Positions 1 to 8,487 of a DNA stretch of 64,000 nucleotides are shown here, one piece after another (position 1 is the first letter of the stretch; every line of letters begins with the position of its first letter). Below the pieces are notes generated by a model that ran no database searches, was not told the DNA's origin, and was given only the letters and a program-made list of their open reading frames with translations. A program made the translations under genes and the position numbers. Source of the DNA: Bacteroidota bacterium (GTDB lineage Bacteria; Bacteroidota; Ignavibacteria; Tepidaquicellales; Tepidaquicellaceae). Location of the stretch: the NCBI GenBank assembly GCA_018266895.1, contig JAFDZQ010000017.1, forward strand, positions 1 to 64,000. The letters are read 5' to 3'.

Positions 1-337
1 ATAAATTCCATTGCTGTTCCATTTATGGAACGGATATATAATTGCCGTTCCATTTATGAAAAGGATATCTCATTTCAGTTTCATTTTTCCGTTGGTTAAA
101 GCCAAGGGTAATTTAGTAAGTGATTTACAAATAAATTCCATTGCCGTTCCATTTATGAAAAGGATATCTCATTTCAGTTTCATTTTTCCGTTGGTTAAAG
201 CCAAGGGTAATTTAGTAAGTGATTTACAAATAAATTTCATTGCTGTTCCATTTTTCCGTTGGCTAAAGCCAACGGCAATTTAGTATGTGATTTACAAATA
301 AATTTCATTGCCGTTCCATTTATGGAACGGATATATC
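1..337. repeat. 99-bp tandem repeat array of two hairpin motifs
   Basis: The unit starting at 41 recurs at 140 and 239 with an exact 99-base period. The third copy lacks about 30 bases, so the next partial unit begins at 308. Each unit combines a hairpin-forming motif (CCGTTCCATTTATGGAACGG, perfect 9-bp stem in the least diverged copies) with a second one (CCGTTGGCTAAAGCCAACGG, perfect 9-bp stem at 256-275). The 90-codon reading frame across it simply repeats with the array and is not a gene. The array may continue left of the window. The rest of the spacer to 444 is AT-rich with nothing recognisable. Confidence 0.9.
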
Positions 338-444
338 TAAACAATTCATCTGAACATTTGACTTAAATCAAATGAAGATAAAATTAATATAGTTAATTTT
401 ACAAACAATCAGTTCATTAATTAATTAATTTTATTAAACAAACA

Positions 445-999
445 ATGTATATGAAAACTTCTATTTTAATTTTAATTTTCTTTGTAATTATTTCCGGTGG
501 CTGCAGTAAGAATGAAGATCAGACAAAATCCGCATCTGATCAAAAAAGTAAAGTTACAGAAAATACTCTTCAGAATATTGATAATGAATCAAAGAAAGAC
601 ATTGTAAAAACTGCTTTAGCTTCAAAGGATCATACAACACTTGTCACAGCCATTAAAGCGGCAGACCTGGTAGTGTCGCTTTCAAACGCAGGACCGTTTA
701 CGGTCTTTGCTCCTGTTAACAGTGCATTTGAGAAGCTTCCTGCAGGAACAGTAGATGAACTGCTTAAGCCGGAAAATAAATCCAAACTTGCATCAATATT
801 GCAGCACCATGTTGCAGTAGCAGTTTATACAAAAGACATTCTTAAAGACGGAATGAACATTGGCATGGTTGACGGAAAAAATGCAAAAGTAACTATAAAG
901 GACGGAGTAACTTTTATTGATAAAGCAAAAATCATTGCAACTGTTCCGGCAACAAACGGAATTATATATGTTGTAGATGAAGTTATTCTTCCGCAGTAA
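445..999 (+). CDS. Fasciclin (FAS1) domain lipoprotein
   Basis: Secreted lipoprotein with one FAS1 domain, a fold linked to adhesion and extracellular matrix binding. The N-terminus is a lipoprotein signal ending in ISGGC (Cys20, or Cys18 if the in-frame ATG at 451 is used), followed by a polar linker. The FAS1 domain spans about residues 50-184, with the typical FTVFAPVNSAFEKLP segment, a central HHV and a C-terminal NGIIYVVDEVILP. Length fits single-domain bacterial members. It stands alone between long repeat-filled spacers. Family assignment is firm; the ligand cannot be read from sequence. Confidence 0.9.
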   Translation: MYMKTSILILIFFVIISGGCSKNEDQTKSASDQKSKVTENTLQNIDNESKKDIVKTALASKDHTTLVTAIKAADLVVSLSNAGPFTVFAPVNSAFEKLPAGTVDELLKPENKSKLASILQHHVAVAVYTKDILKDGMNIGMVDGKNAKVTIKDGVTFIDKAKIIATVPATNGIIYVVDEVILPQ

Positions 1000-1024
1000 T
1001 AAAAATAAATTTATTTACTATGCT

Positions 1025-1150
1025 TGACCGCTTTGATCTATGAAGATTATTTTCCGCCATGAATTACATGGAGTCACACTAATTGTACTAAAAAAGAATT
1101 TTCAAATTCGTGTCAATTAGTGAAGTTAGCGGCAAGATTTGTTTTCAATC
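1025..1150 (-). repeat. Dispersed inverted-repeat element (family 'GCCACTAATT')
   Basis: This lies in the 635-base spacer 1000-1634, which otherwise shows no gene. Read on the - strand it matches elements at about 6085-6235 and 7225-7365: a palindromic core built from CACTAATT / AATTAGTG arms, flanked by a tail containing GATCAAAGCGGTCA. The opposite orientation of this copy shows it is a dispersed element and not a conserved leader. The remainder of the spacer is AT-rich. Confidence 0.65.
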
Positions 1151-1634
1151 CGGAAGGGTCTGCTTAAGTTATTTAATTAAATCTTTGAAATCAGTTTGAG
1201 TTATCAGTTCCCGGTCAGTTCTACTTAAGTGGTGAAATGACCGCGAACGGTTATTTTACTATTTTCAGTAATATCGTATACAAAAAAAAAATTATTTTCC
1301 TTCTTTAAATTTTCAGATAACTTTTCATTACATAGATGTAAAGTTTAATTTCTTCCTGTAATCACACTATTCTCACGTTATACTTCTGCAATATTTAATT
1401 TTCCTGAAATTGTAAAACAAAAAAAAATATAAAATAGGTTTTTATTCTAATATATATTTTATATTTTGATCCTCAATAAAAATTTTCGTTAATCAATTTT
1501 GAAAGGGGTAATTATTTACCACCCGGTAATTAATATCATTAAAATCCTTGTATCCTATTCCTTAATCTTTATTAATTTTGCTGGTTTTTTTCTTTCCCCA
1601 AAAAAGAAAATAAAAGGTAGATAACTAGATTCGA

Positions 1635-3713
1635 ATGATCCCAAAAAAATATTTTTTACAGCTAATCGCATTATTAATATTTATTACAAATATTAATTCT
1701 GAAGTTGGATTATGCTTCAGTAACCAATCCGTGAATTCTTCCGGTATCAGCAATATAAATGAAACATCAGGTATCACAGCAGTAATTACTTATTATCAGC
1801 TTCCGAGAACTCTTCAGTTCTTCGCAAGAGATAATCAGGATTCTGCATCAGTTACTTTCTCCGGTAAATTATATACTTCGGGTTATGATTCAGTATTTGC
1901 AGAAGTTTACAGGAATAATGTTTACCATAAAAGAAAGTCTGTCAAGCTTAATTATTCCGGGGGCGTATCGTCATTTACATTTTCCCAGAAAATTCATTCC
2001 GAACTATCAGAATACAAATTCAAATTGTATCTGAAATCAGGCAGTTCAAATTCTCATATCTATACCGCTGACAGTGTTGTATGCGGTGATGCATTCATTA
2101 TATGCGGCCAGTCTAATTCACATCCGACTGATGTTCAGGCAACATATAAAAATGAATTCTGCAGATCGTTCGGCGTTCAGACAAGTAATTACAATTCGAC
2201 TGCTTATAATCCTGCTGATACGAACTGGGGTTATTCGAAAGCGGACGGTTCTGTTTATTACTGGTCGGGTCCTAACAATGTAGGTGTATGGGGACTTCAG
2301 CTTCAGAGGCTTATAAAAGAATCTTACGGAATTCCCACATGCATTATTAACGGCGGCAGGGCGAGCACTACAATTGAAATGCATTTAAGGAATGACGTGG
2401 ATCAGACAGATCTTAATTCCATTTACGGCAAACTTCTTTACAGAGTGAACAAGTCAGGGCTTGCAGGAAATATAAAAGCTGTATTCTGGTATCAGGGAGA
2501 ATCAGATGGCGGTCTAAGCTGGATGAACTATTACAATAATTTTTCAGATCTGTATTATTCGTGGAAAGAAAATTATCCCGGTTTTAAAAAAATATTTTTA
2601 TTTCAGACACGTCCATGCTGCTCTGAACCTTATGCAAGTCAGCTCAGGGAAGTACAGAGATGTCTCCCGAAGGCTTATCCTGATATCAGACTTATGTCAA
2701 CGGCAGGTTTCCCGAATTACGACGGCTGTCATTACAGTTATAACGGATACATAAATTTAACGGATTATGTTTTAAATCTTGTAGAAAAAGATCTTTATAA
2801 TTCATCTGATACAACAGATATACTGCCTCCGGATATTAAAGCTGCATGGTTTTCCAATGCCCAGAAAAATGAAATTTTTCTGCTTTTTAATAATTCCAAG
2901 ATCAGTTACTGGCCTGCAGATACACTGGGGCAAAGCATGAAAGACTATTTTTATCTTGACGGAGCAACGGGAGTTGTCAGTTCCGGATCGGTTTCAGGCG
3001 ACACTCTGAAACTCAGACTTTACTCTTCAAGTAATGCAACAAAAATTACTTATCTGCCGACTGTATGGACTCATGTTGATTCGTTGGTATATGAAGGTCC
3101 TTTTTTAAAAAATCCAAAAAAGATAGGAGCTTTGTCTTTTCATAACTTTCCTGTCAGCGCTTATTCTCCTTCAACAGTAAATGTAACAATGGCAATCGAA
3201 GGATATCTTAACACTGTAACTAACAAACACTACGGAAAAGATACAGTTAAAATATATTTAAGAAACAATTACTATCCTTATCTTAAAAGAGATTCTTCAG
3301 CGGCAGTCATAGACTCCAATACTCTTTCGGGGAAATTTACTTTCGGCAATGCGCCTTCTGGTACTTATTTTCTTGCGCTTACAGGAAAAAGTCTTATCGA
3401 AACCTGGAGCAGGAATCCGGGAGTGACTATCACAAACGGAGCTGTTACAAATTTCAATTTTACTACATCAGCTTCACAGGCATACGGAAATAATATGATA
3501 CTGAAGGGCAGCAAGTACTGCGTTTACAGCTCGGATATTAATCAGGACGGAATAGTTGACTGCATGGATAACGCTATAGTTTCCAATTTCGCTTTTGAAC
3601 TTTTTGAAGGCTATTCATCCGCTGATCTGAACGGAGACAGGATTGTGGACGCCGATGATGTTATCATTGCAGAAAGAAATTCTTATATATACATAACTAA
3701 AATTACACCCTGA
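1635..3713 (+). CDS. Secreted sialate O-acetylesterase-like carbohydrate esterase with dockerin-like tail
   Basis: Predicted exported SGNH-type esterase removing acetyl groups from glycans. It has an N-terminal signal segment (residues 1-28). The SASA-family blocks are all present: CGQSN with the candidate nucleophile Ser160, WYQGES at about 285-290, and DGCH with the Asp363/His366 pair. Residues about 390-620 are beta-rich, possibly carbohydrate-binding. The last 60 residues hold two calcium-loop segments (DINQDGIVD and DLNGDRIVDADD), the pattern of a type I dockerin or dockerin-like calcium module. A cohesin partner is not in the window. In this group such tails may act as structural calcium modules and need not imply a cellulosome. 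The substrate is not predictable. Confidence 0.85.
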   Translation: MIPKKYFLQLIALLIFITNINSEVGLCFSNQSVNSSGISNINETSGITAVITYYQLPRTLQFFARDNQDSASVTFSGKLYTSGYDSVFAEVYRNNVYHKRKSVKLNYSGGVSSFTFSQKIHSELSEYKFKLYLKSGSSNSHIYTADSVVCGDAFIICGQSNSHPTDVQATYKNEFCRSFGVQTSNYNSTAYNPADTNWGYSKADGSVYYWSGPNNVGVWGLQLQRLIKESYGIPTCIINGGRASTTIEMHLRNDVDQTDLNSIYGKLLYRVNKSGLAGNIKAVFWYQGESDGGLSWMNYYNNFSDLYYSWKENYPGFKKIFLFQTRPCCSEPYASQLREVQRCLPKAYPDIRLMSTAGFPNYDGCHYSYNGYINLTDYVLNLVEKDLYNSSDTTDILPPDIKAAWFSNAQKNEIFLLFNNSKISYWPADTLGQSMKDYFYLDGATGVVSSGSVSGDTLKLRLYSSSNATKITYLPTVWTHVDSLVYEGPFLKNPKKIGALSFHNFPVSAYSPSTVNVTMAIEGYLNTVTNKHYGKDTVKIYLRNNYYPYLKRDSSAAVIDSNTLSGKFTFGNAPSGTYFLALTGKSLIETWSRNPGVTITNGAVTNFNFTTSASQAYGNNMILKGSKYCVYSSDINQDGIVDCMDNAIVSNFAFELFEGYSSADLNGDRIVDADDVIIAERNSYIYITKITP

Positions 3714-3774
3714 TGTAAGAATAAAAGAATAAATTTTATTTAAATGAATAACCTTGCCATAAGCAGCTGTGTAT

Positions 3775-3852
3775 CTTTATTAATTATTTTGAAGTTTCTG
3801 ATAAAAAACTTTTTACTTTGTCATCCCCGAAATCTTTTGTCGGGGATCCATT
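3775..3852 (+). repeat. Dispersed hairpin repeat, CCCCGA...TCGGGG
   Basis: A hairpin (CCCCGA, loop, TCGGGG at about 3825-3845) with AT-rich flank; almost the same 75 bases recur at 5998-6076. Related palindromes with CCCCGC/GCGGGG or CCCGC/GCGGG arms occur at 4720-4750, 28,837-28,937 and 32,311-32,362. Intergenic, no coding potential. Confidence 0.8.
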
Positions 3853-3913
3853 AATTTCTTTTAGCTGATTAAACTTCCGCCAGGTGCAGGCTGTCTGAAA
3901 ACAAAGGAATAAA

Positions 3914-3982
3914 CTCAAAGTCTCTAAGACTCTAAGTTAAAAACTTTCAAAACAAGATTCTTTGAGCCTTAGAGACTTTGAG
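3914..3982. repeat. Inverted repeat with perfect 15-bp arms
   Basis: CTCAAAGTCTCTAAG at 3914-3928 is exactly complementary to CTTAGAGACTTTGAG at 3968-3982, with a 39-base spacer. It lies mid-way between the esterase and Nudix-like genes with no T-run immediately after, so it reads more like a dispersed element than an intrinsic terminator. Confidence 0.7.
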
Positions 3983-4110
3983 GTTTTTCTTTCAATTTAT
4001 TTTCGGACATTATGTAGCTAGCGGGAATTACAATCGGTGTTTTTCAGAAGTTTTTATTTTATTATTTTTTCGCCGCGATTGGTGGCGAATTTAACCCTAA
4101 ACGATTATAC

Positions 4111-4533
4111 ATGCCTGACATAAAATATAAACTTATAGCAGATGTTGCGCTTTTTACAGGCAACGAAGTTTTGCTTTTAAAATACAAAGATGAAAACAAA
4201 TACGATCATCAGGCGGGATGGTTCCTTCCTGATGATCTGCTGAAGGAATTTGAACATCCGGATGAAGCTGCTGACAGAATACTTCTTGAGCAATTGAATC
4301 TTTCAAATATAAATCCTGCGCTTGATCATATTGAATCATTTAAAGGAAAGGATTCTTCCTGGCATCTGGTTTTTCATTACAAAGCTGAAATAAATAATTA
4401 TCTCGACATTGTAAAGTCTGATGAAATATCAGAGCTTGACTGGTTTGATCTCAGCGAACTCCCGGCAAAGAAAGAAGTTGCGCACAACGGCTGGGCTTTA
4501 TTTACAATTAAAGCAATCCGTGGTTTGAAATAA
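4111..4533 (+). CDS. Nudix-fold protein with degenerate Nudix box
   Basis: 140-residue protein resembling Nudix hydrolases (cleavage of nucleoside diphosphates linked to another group). The N-terminal strand (LIADVALFTGNEVLLLKY), the WFLPDD region and the C-terminal EISELDWFDLSELP segment fit the fold. The signature GX5EX7REUXEEXGU is eroded: the helix reads EAADRILLEQLNL, so the expected RE and EE positions are RI and EQ and the Gly is Asn. That removes metal-binding glutamates, so this is either an inactive or a substrate-binding homologue. Single gene with long spacers on both sides. Confidence 0.65.
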   Translation: MPDIKYKLIADVALFTGNEVLLLKYKDENKYDHQAGWFLPDDLLKEFEHPDEAADRILLEQLNLSNINPALDHIESFKGKDSSWHLVFHYKAEINNYLDIVKSDEISELDWFDLSELPAKKEVAHNGWALFTIKAIRGLK

Positions 4534-5048
4534 TATATTTAAGTATACTGCTTTCATCTTTTAAGTTTGTTTCCCGCCAAGAATTATACTAATTCCCACT
4601 AATTATATTTTCAATCCATTTTTTAGTTTCGAAATTTTTATTAAAATCTTCATATATTTATCTCACTTCATATTTATTAATAACATAGATGCTTCTGAAA
4701 AACTAACACCCCTCGGATTGTCATTCCCGCGTGCTCCTGGCGGGAATCCACAGCCTCTCGCTTTCAGCGAGTCAAGCACGCTTTCAGCGAGGCAGGCGGA
4801 GACGCAGAGCAATTATAATTTGAAAATAAATCTCTCTGTGACTTTGTGTCCCTGTGTTAAAAGAATGTTTAATTGTTTTGAGACACTGTAGCAATTTGAC
4901 TGTTTGTGATGGGTCAAATTAACCGGAATTAATAATAAATACGTTTTACAGAATAAAAAGTATAATTTACTAAGCATTAATAAGTTCTTTTAATTTGAAT
5001 TTATAAAAATTTATTTTGCAGGATTGTAAATAAAATTAATATAAATAA
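4534..5048. other. 515-base spacer with small palindromes, no gene
   Basis: It holds a GTCATTCCCGC...GCGGGAATCC palindrome (4720-4750), a short hairpin CTCGCTTTCAGCGAG (4757-4771) with a partial second copy just after it, and a motif resembling the CACAGAT/CTGTG repeat family near 4830-4860. No reading frame with coding character and no recognisable riboswitch precede the TerC gene. Confidence 0.55.
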
Positions 5049-5972
5049 TTGTCACACGAATTAATATTATGGATAGGTTTTAATGTCTTCATAATACTGA
5101 TGCTTGCATTGGATCTCGGAGTATTTCAGAGAAATCCGCACACAATTAAAGTGAAGGAAGCTCTGATATGGAGCGCAATCTGGGTAATACTGGCTCTGAT
5201 ATTCAATGTATTTATTTACTATGACATGGGCGAGCAGAAAGCTCTTGAGTTTTTCACCGGTTACCTGCTTGAAAGATCATTAAGCGTTGATAACATTTTT
5301 GTATTTGTACTTCTGTTTTCATATTTCAAAGTTCCCGCACTGTATCAGCATAAAGTTTTATTCTGGGGAGTGCTCGGGGCTCTGATACTCCGCGCAATAC
5401 TCATAGGTATCGGTGCGCTTATGGTAGCAAAGTTCGGATGGATAATATATATATTCGGCGGATTTCTGCTGTTCACAGGATTCAAGATGGCATTTCAGAC
5501 TGACAAGGAAATAGAGCCGGAGAATAATATAATTATACGAACATTTAAAAAACTTTTTCCGGTCACACACGAATATCATGACGGAAAGTTCATAGTGACG
5601 ATCAATAAAAAGAAATTCGCAACTCCCCTGCTGGTTGTGCTTGTGGCAGTTGAGTTCGCAGATCTTGTCTTTGCGTTTGATTCAATACCGGCAATATTCG
5701 CAGTAACAACTGACCCTTTCATCATCTACACTTCAAATATTTTTGCAATACTCGGTTTAAGGACATTGTATTTTGCAATTGCGAGTATAATGCATAAATT
5801 CCATTACCTCAAGATAGGACTTTCTCTCATTCTGATATTTATCGGATTTAAAATGCTGATAATTGATCTTTACAAAATCCCGATAGTATTTTCATTAAGC
5901 ATAATAGCTCTTATTCTTGTCGCTTCGATTATATATTCCCTTGCAAAGCCGCTTAAAAAAGGAGAGAAATGA
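5049..5972 (+). CDS. TerC family integral membrane protein
   Basis: Inner-membrane protein of the TerC/Alx family, associated with tellurite resistance or Mn(II) export. It has about eight or nine hydrophobic segments across 307 residues. Acidic residues inside membrane segments are diagnostic: LDLGVF near residue 21, SVDNIF near 79 and FADLVFAFDSIPA near 200. The start is TTG, chosen because the protein aligns from MSHELILW and no earlier ATG exists; there is no Shine-Dalgarno. Length is typical for the Alx-like subgroup. Whether it exports manganese here is inferred from the family only. Confidence 0.9.
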   Translation: MSHELILWIGFNVFIILMLALDLGVFQRNPHTIKVKEALIWSAIWVILALIFNVFIYYDMGEQKALEFFTGYLLERSLSVDNIFVFVLLFSYFKVPALYQHKVLFWGVLGALILRAILIGIGALMVAKFGWIIYIFGGFLLFTGFKMAFQTDKEIEPENNIIIRTFKKLFPVTHEYHDGKFIVTINKKKFATPLLVVLVAVEFADLVFAFDSIPAIFAVTTDPFIIYTSNIFAILGLRTLYFAIASIMHKFHYLKIGLSLILIFIGFKMLIIDLYKIPIVFSLSIIALILVASIIYSLAKPLKKGEK

Positions 5973-6695
5973 ACAACTTCTCCTCAAGCAGAGATGTATT
6001 TTAATTAATTATTTAAAACTTTTGATATAAACTTTTTACACTTTGTCATCCCCGAAATCTTTTGTCGGGGATCCATTCATATTTTGTAGTACAAATTAGT
6101 GTGAATTCGTGGCGGGAAAAACATTGCCACTAATTTCAATAATTAACACGAATTTGAAAAATTTGTTATTCATTAAAATTACTGCGAATTCGTGAAATTC
6201 GTGGCGGAAATAAATCTTCAATGATCAAAGCGGTCATCAAAGTAAAATTAGAATTTTCAATTATGAACATATATCCAGTGCTGTCCAAATCGTTTCGGGT
6301 TAATTAAACAAAGTTAGTTATGAATACAATTTCAAACAGAATTCCCCGGACATTTAAAACTAAACCAGAAGTTTAATCATTTTTATATTTAAAAAACAAA
6401 ACAAAGCTTTTCTCTCACAGATGGCACAGATTTTCACAGATACATACACACTTATACTCTTACCCGAGTTTTCAAAAATAGTAAAAAATATGTAGAGTCT
6501 TATCTGTGTTAATCTGTGTAATCTGTGAGAAACAAGACATTTGATTTACAATATAGTTTTAGTTTCTTGAACAAATATTCAACGTTTTGGACGGATGTGA
6601 CATGTATCATTCCGTATTCAAATAAATAACATTGAATATATTTGAAGCATAAATTAAATTGACAAAACTATTTTAAAATACTCAAACAAATCATT
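5973..6695. repeat. Repeat-rich spacer: three dispersed repeat families
   Basis: No gene in 723 bases. From left: a second copy of the CCCCGA/TCGGGG element (5998-6076); a copy of the GCCACTAATT family with tail GATCAAAGCGGTCATC (about 6085-6240); and an imperfect inverted repeat whose arms are runs of CACAGAT (6410-6445) and ATCTGTG (6498-6533). All are palindromic and could form hairpins. The last 150 bases before the next gene show nothing clear. Confidence 0.75.
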
Positions 6696-7154
6696 ATGCC
6701 ATTTCCCAACATTTTCACAAAACCTGTTACAGATGAGATCATACAAAGGATCAGCAAACTAACTCCGGACACACAGCCGCTCTGGGGAAAGATGAGCGCG
6801 GAGCAGATGCTTGCACACTGCAACGTATCTTACGAGATGATTTATGAAAACATTCATCCGAAGCCGAATGCTTTTATGAAATTCATATTAAAGACAATGA
6901 TCAAAAACAAAGTAACAGGCGAAACTCCGTTTCCTCACAGCAGCCGGACTGCCCCGCAGTTCATAATCACCGGCACAAAGGATTTTGAAAAGGAAAAGCA
7001 GAGACTGATCAGTTACATTAATAAAACACAGGAGCTTGGTGAGAGTCATTTTGACAAGAAAGAATCACCCTCATTCGGACCTCTTAATACAACCGAATGG
7101 AATAATTTATTTTACAAACATCTCGATCATCATCTTCAGCAGTTCGGAGTGTGA
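6696..7154 (+). CDS. DUF1569 (DinB superfamily) protein
   Basis: 152-residue four-helix protein of the DUF1569 family, a DinB relative. Visible landmarks are GKMSAEQMLAHC near residue 30-42 and the C-terminal FYKHLDHHLQQFG, which supply the His residues expected to form the DinB-type metal site. Members are often of unknown role; some DinB proteins are thiol-dependent enzymes. It is monocistronic. A second DinB-like protein occurs at 34,894. Confidence 0.8.
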   Translation: MPFPNIFTKPVTDEIIQRISKLTPDTQPLWGKMSAEQMLAHCNVSYEMIYENIHPKPNAFMKFILKTMIKNKVTGETPFPHSSRTAPQFIITGTKDFEKEKQRLISYINKTQELGESHFDKKESPSFGPLNTTEWNNLFYKHLDHHLQQFGV

Positions 7155-7224
7155 AGAAAGTAATATGATTATAAAACTTTGAAATGATTATTGCATTATA
7201 CATCTAAATGATTTTACATTATAA

Positions 7225-7365
7225 ATCAATCAGACCGCTTCAGGATTGAATAAAAAGCTTTGCCACTAATTTCACTAATTACACGAATTTAAAAATTTAT
7301 TTTTAATGTAATTAGTGAGAATTCGTGTAATTCGTGGTAGAAAGGAATCTTCAAAGATCAACGCA
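7225..7365 (+). repeat. Dispersed inverted-repeat element (family 'GCCACTAATT')
   Basis: Third clear copy of the element at 1025-1150 and 6085-6235. Left arm GCCACTAATTTCACTAATT and right arm with AATTCGTGTAATTCGTGG are imperfectly complementary, followed by a GATCAA-containing tail. It sits in the 657-base spacer 7155-7811, which has no gene. Confidence 0.7.
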
Positions 7366-7470
7366 GTGAACTTTGTTAAAAAAAATTTTTAAGGAAAGAA
7401 TTTATTCATACAATTACCCAGGAAACATTTCAGAACTGAGATCAGCTATGTAAAGATTATGAATAAATAA

Positions 7471-7766
7471 GTTTTGTAACAGCAGAGATGAACCTGTAAT
7501 CTTTCTGACAGGATTAAGTATTTACAAACCTTTAAGCTTCATAGAATGTGAGTTTAATAGCGGAGCCGTGGAGAGAGTGTGTTTGTTTTCTGATTTAAAA
7601 TATTTATTAAGTTTCTTAATAAATTCGCTGATGTGATACATTATCATTTAAAATTTGTAATAAAACTAATGCTAACTGTATTAGATAGGAGAATTTTGAC
7701 ATAATACAAATTTTACCTTTAATTAACCGGTTTGGCGAAATGTGTCAATGCAAACATTGAGCGCAA
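7471..7766 (+). repeat. Long direct repeat, copy A, upstream of VOC gene
   Basis: About 290 bases that recur as copy B (8211-8476) on the other side of the small VOC gene. Shared blocks are TTTCTGACAGGA, CTTCATAGAATGTGAGTTTA, GCGGAGCCGTGGAGAGAGT, and a right end that is nearly identical over about 28 bases (from TTACCTTTAATTAACCGG to TTTGGCGAAA). The right end holds the CCGGTTTGGCG motif of attC-like arms and ends in ACATTGAGCGC at the position of a right core. Confidence 0.8.
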
Positions 7767-7811
7767 TTTTTTTGGACAACATAGGCAACTAAACATAACA
7801 AGGGACAACAA

Positions 7812-8192
7812 ATGAAATTTTCATTAGGACGAATCATCATTTTTGGACACTTTATTGAAAAATTAAAATTCTTTTACGTTGAGAATTTTGGCTTCTCAGT
7901 GATTGAGGAAATTACGAACCAGTGGATCGTTTTAAACGCAGGACAAATGGAATTAGCTATACATAAAATTGGACAAGGTTACGAGCCAAACGAGGGAGAA
8001 GAATTCAGAGTTGAGAGCAATATAAAACTAGTCTTTTATATAAACGATAACTTAGAAAATTTTAGACAGCGACTTATTGAAAAGGGAGTATTAATTGGAG
8101 ACATTAAATCATTCGATGGTATAAACTCACTATTTTGTGATGGAGAAGATCCAGAAGGAAACGTATTTCAAATAGAACAAAAGTTGAGTTAA
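7812..8192 (+). CDS. VOC family (glyoxalase/bleomycin-resistance fold) protein
   Basis: 126-residue single VOC module pair with the usual start (SLGRIIIFGHFIEKLKFFYVENFGF) and end (CDGEDPEGNVFQIEQ). The DPEGN turn and terminal Glu are typical. VOC proteins include antibiotic-binding proteins, glyoxalases and dioxygenases; metal ligands are incomplete here (Gly-His at the first strand, Glu at the last), so a ligand-binding role is possible. It is flanked by the two long direct repeats, as a one-gene unit. Confidence 0.85.
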   Translation: MKFSLGRIIIFGHFIEKLKFFYVENFGFSVIEEITNQWIVLNAGQMELAIHKIGQGYEPNEGEEFRVESNIKLVFYINDNLENFRQRLIEKGVLIGDIKSFDGINSLFCDGEDPEGNVFQIEQKLS

Positions 8193-8210
8193 AAAACCAT
8201 CGAACAACAA

Positions 8211-8476
8211 AAAGTTTTATGGCATCAGTAATGATCCGGTAATTTTTCTGACAGGACAGATAATCATTAGAACTTTAAACTTCATAGAATGTGAGTTTAT
8301 TGGCGGAGCCGTGGAGAGAGTATAATTAGAAACATAGATAAATTTAGTCAGAGTATTATATAACTTTTAGAATATCCAACAAACTTTAAATTGTTAGATA
8401 GTAAAATTTTGACTTAATAAGTATTTTTTACCTTTAATTAACCGGTTTGGCGAAAAGCGTCAATGCAGACGTTATA
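8211..8476 (+). repeat. Long direct repeat, copy B, ending in an attC-like right core
   Basis: Second copy of the 7471-7766 repeat. Its right end runs into ACGTTATATGGC (core GTTATATGGC at 8471-8480), immediately before the GNAT gene. The core is the reverse complement, at 9 of 10 positions, of the sequence just after that gene (GACATATAAC, 8972-8981), as expected for the two ends of one cassette. Confidence 0.75.
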
Positions 8477-8487
8477 TGGCATTTTAA

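Noticed and set aside
11-283. 90-codon + strand reading frame
   Set aside because: It is a translation of the 99-bp tandem repeat; residues repeat with the DNA period and there is no family or start signal.
2118-2384. - strand frame inside the esterase gene
   Set aside because: Shadow frame opposite a gene with clear catalytic motifs.
3820-3850. Intrinsic terminator of the esterase gene
   Set aside because: The hairpin lacks a following T-run, is over 100 bases from the stop and recurs elsewhere with the same flanks, so it is better read as a dispersed repeat.
4880-5048. Manganese riboswitch (yybP-ykoY) before the TerC gene
   Set aside because: The conserved loops and paired stem of that class are not visible in the leader.
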